Positions 40,440 to 48,567 of a DNA stretch of 64,000 bases are shown here, in pieces. A program made the translations under genes and the position numbers. Every line of letters begins with the position of its first letter. Position 1 is the stretch's first letter. The notes under the pieces were generated by a model. It was not told the DNA's origin. It did no database searches and saw nothing but the letters and a program-made list of their open reading frames with translations. Source of the DNA: Burkholderiaceae bacterium (GTDB lineage Bacteria > Pseudomonadota > Gammaproteobacteria > Burkholderiales > Burkholderiaceae_C); assembly GCA_024235995.1 (NCBI GenBank), contig JACKLI010000001.1, forward strand, positions 1,178,001 to 1,242,000, written 5' to 3'.

Positions 40440-40865
40440 ATGAGCACCGCCACCCCCCGCTTCGAGCGGGTCTATCCCATCCACTTCTCGCAGTGCGACC
40501 CGGCCGGCATCGTGTTCTTCCCCCAGTACCTGGTGCTGTTCAACCACCTGGTGGAAGACTGGTTCACGCAGGGCATGGGCATCGACTACGCCGACTTCAT
40601 CGGCCGGCGCCGCGTGGGCACGCCCACCGTGCGGCTGGAGTGCGACTTTCGCGCCGTCAGCCGCATGGGCGAGAACCTGACCTTCAGCATCACGCCCGAG
40701 CGCGTGGGCGGCAAGTCGCTCACCGTGACCATCGAGGTGCGCCACGGCGACGAGCTGCGCGTGGGCGCGCGCCAGGTGCTGGTGTTCACCGACCTGGGCA
40801 CCCATCGCGCCATTGACATGCCGGTGGATGTGCGTGCCGCATTGGGAAAGCTACATAATCAATAG
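40440..40865 (+). CDS. 4-hydroxybenzoyl-CoA-type thioesterase
   Basis: A 141-residue hot-dog thioesterase: HFSQCDPAGIVFFPQYLVLFNHL carries the catalytic Asp of the 4HBT group (CDPAGIVFFP), and TVRLECDFRAVSRMGE follows. It probably hydrolyses dead-end aryl- or acyl-CoA esters to recover CoA when the pathway stalls. The last codons (GKLHNQ, TAG) are encoded by the first bases of repeat copy 6, so the natural C-terminus seems to have been replaced by repeat sequence. It is the last gene of the operon. Confidence 0.85.
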   Translation: MSTATPRFERVYPIHFSQCDPAGIVFFPQYLVLFNHLVEDWFTQGMGIDYADFIGRRRVGTPTVRLECDFRAVSRMGENLTFSITPERVGGKSLTVTIEVRHGDELRVGARQVLVFTDLGTHRAIDMPVDVRAALGKLHNQ

Positions 40866-40912
40866 CTGATGGCGCTTGGTGGGTGCGGGCTAAGGTCGGA
40901 TTTGATTTAAAA
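40850..40912 (-). repeat. Dispersed small repeat, copy 6, supplies the thioesterase stop codon
   Basis: GCTACATAATCAATAGC, then GGCGCTTGGTGGGTGCGGGC and a GGATTTGATTTAAAAA end, a complete reverse-orientation copy. It begins inside the thioesterase gene and its AATAG provides the stop. Confidence 0.7.
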
Positions 40913-40943
40913 ACCTGATCGCGCCTGCTCGAAGGCGCGCTAG

Positions 40944-41190
40944 AACGCTGCGTCCGCCGCCGAGGTGCTCGACGCCTTCGGCGAAATCGAACTCATCCAC
41001 GACAGCCAGCGCCTGCGCCCACGGCACCGAGGCCTGGTGGGTGCTCGACTACAAAAGCGCCGCCTACCCCGAGCACGACGCCGCGCCACAAGCGCAACGG
41101 GCTCGCTGCCGCGCCGCTATCGAGCAGCTGCATCCGGAGCAGGAAGTGCGCGTGGTGTTTCTGAGTGGGGAAGGGCGGATGGTGGGGTGA
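40944..41190 (+). pseudogene. Decayed C-terminal fragment of an AddA/UvrD-type helicase-nuclease
   Basis: One frame reads EVLDAFGEIELIHDSQRLRP; after a frameshift near 41010-41025 another frame reads TEAWWVLDYKSAAYPEHDA and ends AIEQLHPEQEVRVVFLSGEGRMVG before a TGA. WVLDYKSA is the core of the PD-(D/E)XK nuclease found at the C-terminus of AddA/UvrD-like DNA repair helicases. The helicase part is missing, so this is a truncated, frameshifted relic at the left edge of the low-GC island. Confidence 0.7.
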
Positions 41191-41486
41191 GGGAGCTTCT
41201 TGGCAGGCCGTTTTCGGTCAGAAGCTGACATGCGCGCACCGCGCCTCAGCCTCAATGTCCGCCAAGAAGCGAGATGTGACCTTGTGGACGGGCGAAAATT
41301 AGCAATCTGGCCGCGTGAAGGAACGGCTGCGGAATATCGAACAACACGTTTGAGCTTCGATGAATATTCGGCAGCATAGCCCGTTGATGTTTCATTTCCC
41401 AATGTTACTAACCTTCGCCAAGACCTCGTTGAGCGAAAACCTCCCACCAACGTTGACGCCACTTCGAAACGACGACAACTAGTGCG
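41191..41486. other. Left edge of the low-GC island, no gene recognised
   Basis: GC drops clearly in this stretch (for example GGCGAAAATTAGCAATC). There is no convincing coding frame, hairpin terminator or repeat. It holds the 3' flank of the minus-strand ATPase gene. Confidence 0.5.
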
Positions 41487-43838
41487 CTAATCAGAGTTGC
41501 GAATCCCCAGAGCAGGGGCAAACGCGGGATTCATGACATACACGTCTTCGTCTGATGCTCTTGCTGCGCGGACCTGAAGAACTTTCAGGTCATAGTTCAC
41601 ATTGAAGATATAATGAACTTGGTCGTCCGGTACCGCCACGCCTAGAATTCCGTAGTAGAGAAGAAAATCGATGACTCGGCCAATCTGGTCATCCTCAATC
41701 TCTGCTCCGCGTATGAATGATTCCAGCTTGGCTTCCGACATGCGCGCCGGAGCATCAATGAACTGGTACAGAAGATCCTTTGTCGCAGGGAAAACATCGG
41801 TAAGTTCGTGGTCTAGCTCCACCAGCAAATCTTGGGAGTAGGCACGAACACCTTTCTCCAAGTCTGTCTCTTCAATTTTCGCGTGTGTGAGATTCGCTGC
41901 AAACCCCTTGGCATGCGCAAATATCTTGATGATATTGCGTGGCCTCATCAGAGATCGCTCAATTATGTACGAAGACGTTTCTTCACCCTTATAGTGAGAA
42001 ACGCATAGCTTGGGCCAGAGCTGATCAAAGGTCAGCTCACTCGATCCATTTGGGAGTGATGCAGCCAGACGCAAGCGGAGGAGTTCTCTGAGCATGTCAG
42101 CATCAGTCCAATCAAGCGTTACACGCATCTCCTTGCCGTAGTCAGCGCTCTGGCGCATTAGATGCTCGTAGACATCGTTCCGAATGAACACGATGCAATG
42201 TACCGTGTGCCCAGCCTTCCGCATGTCACGCTCGACCTTTCGGCCAGCATCAATAAGGCAACGGAGAACCATTGCATCGACGACGTCAACGCCTTGCGTG
42301 CTCCATCCTTTATCTAGGTTGTCAAACAGTACCCAAACTCCCTGCTTGTGCTCTAGATACTTAATTACTTGGGCACGTAGCGCCTTAACGTCATGGGAGT
42401 ACACGAGTTGCGTCACCTGATCAGTCGTCAGTTTAGTGCCGTCACTATTTCCGTAACGCTGACCGTAATCCAAAGCAATGCGCTGGGATAACGCCAACAA
42501 CCGCTCAGAGAAGTCGCCCTCAACAGAATATCCCTCGGTACGATAGGTGTGCTCAAGTTCGATGTACAAGTCTCGAATTTCATGATTGAATTTGTGAGTG
42601 TTCTGATCCTTCTCGAGCAACTTATACGTAATCTCAAGAAGTATCAGATACTCCCAGAAAGCCGTTACCAAGTGGTGGCTCGCGCCTTGGGTCACATGGG
42701 CAAGAATATCCTCCTTGAGCTTGAGTAGCTGATACCCTTCCGGTTTTAAATCCACAACAACGTTACGCTTGTCGGATCGAATCTTATCGCGGATCTGAAT
42801 GAAAAGTGCAGTCTTCCCTGCGCCCTTTCGCCCAACGACGATATTCACCTCACCTCTCAATGCCTTTCTGAACTGGTCCGTCGCCAGGAAGTAACTACCG
42901 AGAGTGGTCATTTCGTTCTCAGCAGTCGGATCGCCTATTTGCAGTGATTGCAGCGGCGTGAGGCCCTTTAGCGGGGTTGGGTCTCCCTGTTGCAGATGCT
43001 CGGTGATTTCAAGCGAGAAAGCAGCTATGTGCTGAACTATGTCCTCTGCTCGAGAGTACGTCTTGACGGCATCGCGAACATCCAACGGAACCTTTGCATT
43101 TGCGTGAGCGAGAATCAGTGTCGGCTTACCCATCCCATGTGCGAGGCCGGCGACGAAGAGCGTTCGCGTGTCGTGAACAAGATTCTGGTCTTGCTCCCCG
43201 TCCAGTAGCGAAAGCAGGACACCTGAGGATGCACCGACCTGGCGCATCGCGTCTGTCGCAGAAAGCCGCGAATCCTCGGTGGGATTGAAACTTCTGTACT
43301 TGTACTTGGCTTTCTTTAGCCGAGAAGTCATCAGCGTAGCAATATCACCCCTTGCAGGTGGCTCGACAACATAAACTGGAGCCAATCTGTCCAACGAAAC
43401 GGATAGTGGAAGTGGGGTTGGATCGACATACGCAGAGAGAGAGTTAGCCAACGCATCGTCGTCAACGTAGTTGTCATACCCCAGTGTATCGAAGATACCC
43501 ACCTCTCTGGCAACCTTCTGATCTCCCTCCGTTCCTGAATGTCGAACGAGAAAACATCTACGCGACCTGCCTATTGCAAATCCGATCTCGTACACAACAT
43601 TAGGATTGAGATACGTAATGTCGGCAACCACATATTTGGATGACTCGATCCCATCGAGAATCGGTGAAATGAGGGGGTTTCCGGCTATGTCGTTGAATTC
43701 CCAAGGCGTGTACTGAATGTTTTTTCCGACGCGACGGTTTGCTTTGGAGACGCCCAGCGCGATGAGCCCTGCCAAATGAGAATCGCGAGACGAATATGCA
43801 ACGAACGCTTGATCCAAAGCTCCCGAAATAGCATCCAT
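41487..43838 (-). CDS. Sll1717-like P-loop ATPase with N-terminal deoxyribosyltransferase/TIR-like domain
   Basis: A 783-residue protein, GC near 50% against about 70% around it. Residues about 10-120 look like a nucleoside 2-deoxyribosyltransferase/TIR-like fold: FVAYSSRDSHLAGL, then YVVADITYLNPNVVYEIGFAIGR, where the Glu in VYEIG matches the catalytic Glu position of that fold. Residues about 150-265 may be a second, degenerate copy (VYVVEPPARGDI, LFVAGLAHGMGKPTLIL). Then comes a P-loop ATPase: Walker A VGRKGAGKTALF near 332 and Walker B WVLFDNLDKG near 498, followed by a helical region and a winged-helix-like end. The layout (sensor or effector fused to ATPase, alone in a mobile island) suggests anti-phage defence; activity is not shown. 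Ribosome site GAGGGG precedes the ATG. Confidence 0.75.
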   Translation of the reverse strand: MDAISGALDQAFVAYSSRDSHLAGLIALGVSKANRRVGKNIQYTPWEFNDIAGNPLISPILDGIESSKYVVADITYLNPNVVYEIGFAIGRSRRCFLVRHSGTEGDQKVAREVGIFDTLGYDNYVDDDALANSLSAYVDPTPLPLSVSLDRLAPVYVVEPPARGDIATLMTSRLKKAKYKYRSFNPTEDSRLSATDAMRQVGASSGVLLSLLDGEQDQNLVHDTRTLFVAGLAHGMGKPTLILAHANAKVPLDVRDAVKTYSRAEDIVQHIAAFSLEITEHLQQGDPTPLKGLTPLQSLQIGDPTAENEMTTLGSYFLATDQFRKALRGEVNIVVGRKGAGKTALFIQIRDKIRSDKRNVVVDLKPEGYQLLKLKEDILAHVTQGASHHLVTAFWEYLILLEITYKLLEKDQNTHKFNHEIRDLYIELEHTYRTEGYSVEGDFSERLLALSQRIALDYGQRYGNSDGTKLTTDQVTQLVYSHDVKALRAQVIKYLEHKQGVWVLFDNLDKGWSTQGVDVVDAMVLRCLIDAGRKVERDMRKAGHTVHCIVFIRNDVYEHLMRQSADYGKEMRVTLDWTDADMLRELLRLRLAASLPNGSSELTFDQLWPKLCVSHYKGEETSSYIIERSLMRPRNIIKIFAHAKGFAANLTHAKIEETDLEKGVRAYSQDLLVELDHELTDVFPATKDLLYQFIDAPARMSEAKLESFIRGAEIEDDQIGRVIDFLLYYGILGVAVPDDQVHYIFNVNYDLKVLQVRAARASDEDVYVMNPAFAPALGIRNSD

Positions 43839-44331
43839 GTGATCCCCTCAAGTATGGTTCGTGACTAGTAAATTTATCTGACCGTGTCCGCAGCGCTGTG
43901 AAATGCCGCTGGCTACACAACGAAACAACCGCAAAACCAATCGCCATTCATGGCAATTATAGTGATGCGAAAGCCAACAATGCGCCGACAATTGTCGCAA
44001 GTCGAACTCGATTCAATCACGGACGCGCATGCATGGATGTAGGGTCATGGGATGCCACCGCAAGCACGTCGTACCGTAGTAGCCCGTCACCGTGAGGACT
44101 GCCACCGGCGGGCGACCATTCGAGCTTGCCTCCGACTACCAGGGATTGGCCAAAAATGCAATAAGTACGTGCGACAAAGTAAAACCAACCAAATACAGAA
44201 AATTCCCTATCGGACGAGTAGGTGCGCCGTAGCGGACATTCGAGTGCAGCCGTCCTTGTCCGCTCTGGGTCAAAACCCGACCCCATTCAACCACCGCTCG
44301 CCCAACCGGGAGAACTGGTCGTCGAAAGCCT
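43839..44331. other. Low-GC intergenic DNA between the ATPase gene and the IS30 element
   Basis: About 490 bp without a convincing gene; short frames on both strands have no ribosome binding site and no recognisable product. It should contain the promoter of the ATPase gene at its left end (AT-rich ACTAGTAAATTTATC around 43865), but no well-spaced boxes were identified. No tRNA or direct repeat marking an integration site was found. Confidence 0.5.
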
Positions 44332-45444
44332 GGGCGATCTCAATTTTGAAGTGCAACACCCTCACATGAGGTAAGTTGCACCGATGGGAACACGATACAA
44401 ACAACTGCAGGCTGAAGAGCGCATGACGCTGAGCTCGCTGCACCAGCAAGGCTGGAGCCTTCGGGCCATGGGGCGACTGATGGGGCGCAGCCCCAGCACC
44501 CTGTGTCGCGAACTGCGGCGCAACAGCAGCGATAGCGGCTACGCCAGCAGCAGCGCCCACCACGCATATCTGAAGCGCCGCATCGATGCCCGACCCTTGC
44601 CCAAGCTGCATGCCGATGGCGCTTTGTGGCAGACGGTTTGCACGCTGCTCAGCTGGTGCTGGTCGCCACAGCAAATTGCCAGCACACTCAGGCGCATGCA
44701 TCCCGATGAGCCCGCCTGGCACGTCTCGCACGAGACGATCTACGACACCATCTACGCCTACCCACGCGGGGAGCTGCGCCGCCAGCTCATCGCCTTGCTG
44801 CGCCAAGGCAAGAGCACGCGCAGGCCCCGCTCTGCGGGCCAGGATCGACGAGGGAAGATCCCTGACATGGTGAGCATCCATGTGCGCCCGCCCGAGATCG
44901 AAGACCGCCTGATGCCCGGGCACTGGGAGGGCGATCTGATCAAGGGTGCGGGCAACCAGTCTGCGGTCGGTGTGCTGGTGGAGCGTACAACGCGTCTTGT
45001 GCTGCTGTGCAAGATGCAGAGCAGCACGGCAGAAAGTGCGCTGGCGGCGTTCTCGGCCAAGCTCAATGCGGTGGCTGCGCCGCTGCGCAAAACGCTCACC
45101 TACGACCAGGGTCGGGAGATGGCGCGGCACAAGGCGCTCAGTGAGGCCACGGGCGTGAAGGTGTACTTTTGCGATCCGCACAGTCCTTGGCAAAAGGGCA
45201 GTTGCGAGAACACCAACGGATTGCTGCGCCAGTTCCTGCCCAAGGGCACCGATCTGTCGGTGCATGACCAAGATGCGCTGGACTCGATTGCCGACTTGAT
45301 GAACAACCGACCCAGGCAGACGCTGGGATGGGACAGTCCCTACCAAGCTTTCAAGCGCATCATGACGGCCATCAGCGAGAAAGATTCGGCTACGATTCAT
45401 TGATTCTCAACCACTGGTGTTGCACTTCAGAGTTGAGATCGCCC
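44332..45444 (+). mobile_element. IS30-family insertion sequence, complete
   Basis: The element is about 1.1 kb, bounded by 29-bp inverted repeats (44332-44360 and 45416-45444, 27 of 29 matching; outer end GGGCGATCTCAA, inner end TGAAGTGCAACACC). It carries one intact transposase gene. No target duplication was found directly outside these ends; IS30 elements make only 2-4 bp duplications and prefer palindromic sites, so the outer GGGC/GCCC symmetry may be target rather than element. It ends 5 bases beyond the stop of the MocR gene. Confidence 0.88.
44384..45403 (+). CDS. IS30-family transposase
   Basis: A 339-residue transposase. The N-terminal helix-turn-helix reads LHQQGWSLRAMGRLMGRSPSTLCREL, which binds the terminal repeats. 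The DDE integrase core shows HWEGDLIKG (first Asp), LTYDQGREMARH (second Asp) and PWQKGSCENTNGLLRQF (Glu), and RPRQTLGWDSPYQAF closes it; this is the IS30 pattern. Full length and uninterrupted, so it may be active. Lower GC than the flanking chromosome but higher than the ATPase gene. Confidence 0.95.
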   Translation: MGTRYKQLQAEERMTLSSLHQQGWSLRAMGRLMGRSPSTLCRELRRNSSDSGYASSSAHHAYLKRRIDARPLPKLHADGALWQTVCTLLSWCWSPQQIASTLRRMHPDEPAWHVSHETIYDTIYAYPRGELRRQLIALLRQGKSTRRPRSAGQDRRGKIPDMVSIHVRPPEIEDRLMPGHWEGDLIKGAGNQSAVGVLVERTTRLVLLCKMQSSTAESALAAFSAKLNAVAAPLRKTLTYDQGREMARHKALSEATGVKVYFCDPHSPWQKGSCENTNGLLRQFLPKGTDLSVHDQDALDSIADLMNNRPRQTLGWDSPYQAFKRIMTAISEKDSATIH

Positions 45445-45449
45445 TGTGG

Positions 45450-46904
45450 TCACTTGCAAACTCCATCCCTCGCCCTCTCAAACGCCCCCCAGAACACCGC
45501 CTCCTGCGTCGTCGCAAAGTTGATCCGCATCAGCGTACTGGGCCGCCGCTCCGCGTGGAACAGCGCGCCGGGGGCCAGCAGGTAGCCGTCGTCCAGCAGA
45601 CGCAGCGCCAGTTGTTCGGTGTCCACGCCGGTGTCTACCCAGCCGAACAGGCCGGCGGGCTCGGCGGCCAGGCGGCAGCCGGCCTGTTGCGCCAGCTTGG
45701 CGCTGCGGCTGCGGGCGGCGTCCAGGCGGGTGCGCACGCGCTCGGCGTGGCGGCGCAGCTGGCCCTGCTCGATGCATTGCGCCAGCGCGCGCTCCAGCAG
45801 GCTGGGGGTGGTCAGGGTGGAGAGCAGCTTGGTGTCCAGCAGCGGCTCCAGCAGCTCGGGCGGCGCGGCCAGGAAGCCGATGCGCCAGTTGGGCGCCAGG
45901 ATCTTGGAGAAGCCGCCGACGTAGATGGTGCGCGCCAGGCCGTCGAGCATGGCCAGGCGCGTGGCGTGCTCGGGCGCGAGGTGGCAGTAGCTGTCGTCCT
46001 CGGCGATCCAGAAGCCGTGCTGCTGCGCCAGTTGCAGCACGCGGTGGGCGTGGGCCGGCGACAGGCTGGCGCCGGTGGGGTTGTGCAGCACGCTGACGCT
46101 GACGAACAGGCGCGGCGCCAGCGGCGTGCCGGCGTGCGCCTCGCAGTAGCGCGCCATCACCGCCAGGTCGGGCCCCTCGGGGCCGCGCGGCACGGGCAGG
46201 ATGCGCATGCCCAGCGCCGACAGGCGGGCGAACTCGACGGCCCAGCCGGGCTCTTCGACCATCACCGCGTCGCCGGGCTTGAGCAGGGTGCGGCTGATGA
46301 TGTCCAGCGCGTGCGTGGCGCCCATGGTGGTGACGATGTGCTCGGCGCGCGCGGCGATGCCCATGGCCTGCAGGCGCGCGGCCAGCACGCGGCGCAGCGC
46401 CGGCTCGCCCATGGGCTCGCCGTAGCGCACGCTGGACTCGCGCACGCTGGCCGTGCCCATGACCTTGCGCAGGCCGCCGAGGACCGCGTCGGTGGCGATC
46501 CACTCGCTGGGCAGCACGCCCATGCCGGGCTGCGGCTTGCTGCTGATGGGCTGGAACATGCCGCGCATCAGCGTGGCGGCGCTCAGGGGCGTGTTGTGCC
46601 GGCGCGCGTGGGCGGCGTCGGCCACGGCGGCGGGGCCGTCCGTGCCGGCGGCCGGCGCGGGGGCCTGGCCGCGCACGAAAAAGCCGCGGTTGCGGCGCGC
46701 CTCGACCAGGCCCTGGGCCAGCAGCTGGTCGTAGGCGGCCACCACGGTGGAGGGGCTCACGCCGTGCTGCGCCGCGCACTGGCGCACGCTGGGCAGGCGC
46801 GCGCCGGCGGCCAGCAGGCGGTCGCGGATGCGCCCGGCAAAGCGCGCGGCCAGTTGCTCGGCCAGGGGCTGGGTGGCGGTGCGCAGCAGCATGGGGCGGC
46901 TCAT
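45450..46904 (-). CDS. MocR/GntR-type regulator with aminotransferase domain
   Basis: A 484-residue PLP-dependent regulator. Residues about 10-75 form a GntR winged helix (LAARFAGRIRDRLLAAGARLPSVR, SPSTVVAAYDQLLAQGLVEAR); the rest is a fold-type I aminotransferase domain with GATHALDIISRTLL, VLHNPTGASLS and the PLP Lys in VGGFSKILAPNWRIGF. MocR proteins usually sense an amino compound or vitamer and control a divergent transporter or enzyme gene, here the LysE-type exporter. The ATG at 46904 directly abuts an operator half-site and has no ribosome binding site, so a leaderless message or an ATG four codons on is possible. IS30 ends just past its stop. Confidence 0.9.
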   Translation of the reverse strand: MSRPMLLRTATQPLAEQLAARFAGRIRDRLLAAGARLPSVRQCAAQHGVSPSTVVAAYDQLLAQGLVEARRNRGFFVRGQAPAPAAGTDGPAAVADAAHARRHNTPLSAATLMRGMFQPISSKPQPGMGVLPSEWIATDAVLGGLRKVMGTASVRESSVRYGEPMGEPALRRVLAARLQAMGIAARAEHIVTTMGATHALDIISRTLLKPGDAVMVEEPGWAVEFARLSALGMRILPVPRGPEGPDLAVMARYCEAHAGTPLAPRLFVSVSVLHNPTGASLSPAHAHRVLQLAQQHGFWIAEDDSYCHLAPEHATRLAMLDGLARTIYVGGFSKILAPNWRIGFLAAPPELLEPLLDTKLLSTLTTPSLLERALAQCIEQGQLRRHAERVRTRLDAARSRSAKLAQQAGCRLAAEPAGLFGWVDTGVDTEQLALRLLDDGYLLAPGALFHAERRPSTLMRINFATTQEAVFWGAFERARDGVCK

Positions 46905-46970
46905 CTGTATGGCTGGGGCCAACCATACAGTTGTCGATCTGCGCCTGTCAACTGTATGGCTGGTGTATGG
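46905..46970. promoter_or_regulatory. Array of TGTATGG operator boxes between mocR and lysE-type genes
   Basis: Four boxes: CTGTATGG (46905-46912), its inverse CCATACAG (46923-46930), CAACTGTATGG (46949-46959) and TGTATGG (46964-46970). CCATACAGTTG and CAACTGTATGG form perfect 11-bp arms 15 bases apart. Direct and inverted half-sites with such spacing are typical of MocR regulators, which need two DNA faces. The boxes probably control both divergent genes. Confidence 0.75.
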
Positions 46971-46993
46971 CTACCAGCGGCTACAGTGCCGTC

Positions 46994-47620
46994 ATGTCCA
47001 CGGCCGAGTTTTCTGCCCTGCTGCTGCTGTTTGCCGCCGCCACCTTCACGCCCGGGCCCAACACCACGCTGGCCACGGCGCTGGCGGCCAACCGCGGTCT
47101 GCGCGGCACGCTGCACTTCATCTGCGCGGTGGCGGCCGGCTGGATCATGCTGCTGCTGCTGTGCGGCGCGGGCCTGGGCGCGCTGGTGCTGGCGGCGCCG
47201 TGGCTGCGCTGGGGCATCCTGGTCGTCGGCGTGCTTTACATGCTGTGGCTGGCCGCGCGCCTGGCGCGCAGCGGCACGCTGGGCCAGGCCGATGCGCGCC
47301 AGCTGCAGGTGAGCTTTGTCGAGGGCGTGGGCCTGCAGTTTCTCAACGTCAAGGTCTGGCTGCTGGCGCTGACGGCGCTGGCCGGCTGGGTGCTGGGCCA
47401 TCCCGACTGGCTGGCGCGCCTGGGCTGGACGGGGCTGCTGATGGTGGTGTTCGGCCTGGCCAGCAACTTCACCTACGCGCTGGTGGGCTCGCTGCTGCGC
47501 GGCTGGCTGGCGCAGGGCCGGCGCCTGCTTTGGTTCAACCGCGCGATGGCGCTGGCGCTGGTGCTGACGGCGGCGTGGATGGCGTGGTCGGCGCTGCTGG
47601 CCGGCGGAGCGGCGTCGTGA
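46994..47620 (+). CDS. LysE/RhtB-family exporter
   Basis: A 208-residue inner-membrane protein with six hydrophobic segments. The LysE signature is FAAATFTPGPNTTLATALAANRGLRG near the N-terminus (residues about 12-37), followed by FVEGVGLQFLNVKVWLLAL. Such proteins export amino acids or related metabolites by proton antiport. The ATG at 46994 begins the family; upstream frames pass through the operator boxes. It is divergent from and probably regulated by the MocR protein, and overlaps the EamA gene (GTGA). Confidence 0.88.
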   Translation: MSTAEFSALLLLFAAATFTPGPNTTLATALAANRGLRGTLHFICAVAAGWIMLLLLCGAGLGALVLAAPWLRWGILVVGVLYMLWLAARLARSGTLGQADARQLQVSFVEGVGLQFLNVKVWLLALTALAGWVLGHPDWLARLGWTGLLMVVFGLASNFTYALVGSLLRGWLAQGRRLLWFNRAMALALVLTAAWMAWSALLAGGAAS

Positions 47621-48567
47621 GCGCCATGGCCCCCGAGCGGCGCCAGCTGCTGGGCTTTTGGCTGGGCGTGCTGGGGGTGGGCCTGTTCGCCATCACGCTG
47701 CCGGCCACGCGCCTGGCCACCGGCAGCGCGGCAGATCCGCAACTGGCGCCGCTGTTCATCACCGCGGGGCGGGCGGCGCTGGCGGGCCTGCTGTCGCTCG
47801 CCTTTCTGCTCGTCACGCGCTCGCCCTGGCCCGCGCGGCGCCACTGGGGGCCGCTGCTGGGGGCGGTGTCCGGCAACGTCATCGGCTACCCGCTGCTGCT
47901 GGCGCTGGCGCTGCGCAGCGTGACGGCCACGCACGCCGCCGTGGTCACCGCGCTGCTGCCGCTGGTGACGGCGGTGGCGGCGGCGCTGATTCTGGGGCAG
48001 CGCGCGCGGCTGGGCTTCTGGGCCTGCGCCGTGGCCGGCAGCGTGCTGGTGGTGGTGTTTGCCTGGCTGCGCGCCGACCAGGCCGGCGGCTTTGGCCTGG
48101 CGCGGGCCGACTGGCTGCTGCTGGGCGCCGTGGTGGCCGCCTCGGTGGGCTATGTGTACGGCGCCCAGGTCACGCCCGAGCTGGGCGCCGAGCGCGTGAT
48201 CTGCTGGATGTGCGTGCTGACCCTGCCTTTCAGCCTGCCGGCCACGCTCTACCTGTGGCCCGACACGGCGCTGCAGCCCGTGCGCGCCAGCGCCTGGCTG
48301 GGTTTTGCCTACGTCGGCTCGGTGTCGATGTGGGCCGGGTTCTTTGCCTGGTTTCGCGGGCTGGACTGGGGCGGCGCGCTGCGCGTGAGCCAGGTTCAGT
48401 TGCTGCAACCGTTCTTGTCCATGCTGTTTGCCCTGCCGCTGCTGGGCGAGCGGCTGGACGCGGGCTCGATCGGCTTTGCGCTGGCGGTGGTGGCCACCGT
48501 GGTGCTGGGCCGGCGCATCTCGCGGCCCGCCGCGCCCGCTTCCGTTGCTCAAGGAGATCCAACATGA
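47617..48567 (+). CDS. EamA-family (DMT) transporter
   Basis: A 316-residue protein with about ten hydrophobic helices in two EamA repeats: first FWLGVLGVGLFAITLPATRLA to AAALILGQRA, second WLLLGAVVAASVGYVYGA to LGERLDAGSIGFALAVVATVVLG. DMT exporters move amino acids, nucleotides or drugs out of the cell. The GTG at 47617 overlaps the LysE-type stop; the ATG at 47626 is an alternative. Its stop overlaps the aminotransferase start, so four genes form one unit. Confidence 0.87.
   Translation: MSAMAPERRQLLGFWLGVLGVGLFAITLPATRLATGSAADPQLAPLFITAGRAALAGLLSLAFLLVTRSPWPARRHWGPLLGAVSGNVIGYPLLLALALRSVTATHAAVVTALLPLVTAVAAALILGQRARLGFWACAVAGSVLVVVFAWLRADQAGGFGLARADWLLLGAVVAASVGYVYGAQVTPELGAERVICWMCVLTLPFSLPATLYLWPDTALQPVRASAWLGFAYVGSVSMWAGFFAWFRGLDWGGALRVSQVQLLQPFLSMLFALPLLGERLDAGSIGFALAVVATVVLGRRISRPAAPASVAQGDPT

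Noticed and set aside
41064..41462. Minus-strand frame of 132 codons at the left edge of the island
   Set aside because: Overlaps the AddA-type relic on the other strand, has no family resemblance and no ribosome site.
44017..44286. 89-codon minus-strand frame between the ATPase gene and IS30
   Set aside because: No start signal and a composition typical of non-coding DNA read by chance.
44328..45448. Target-site duplication around IS30
   Set aside because: No direct repeat of 2 bases or more could be placed with certainty outside the inverted ends; the GGGC/GCCC flanks are inverted, not direct.
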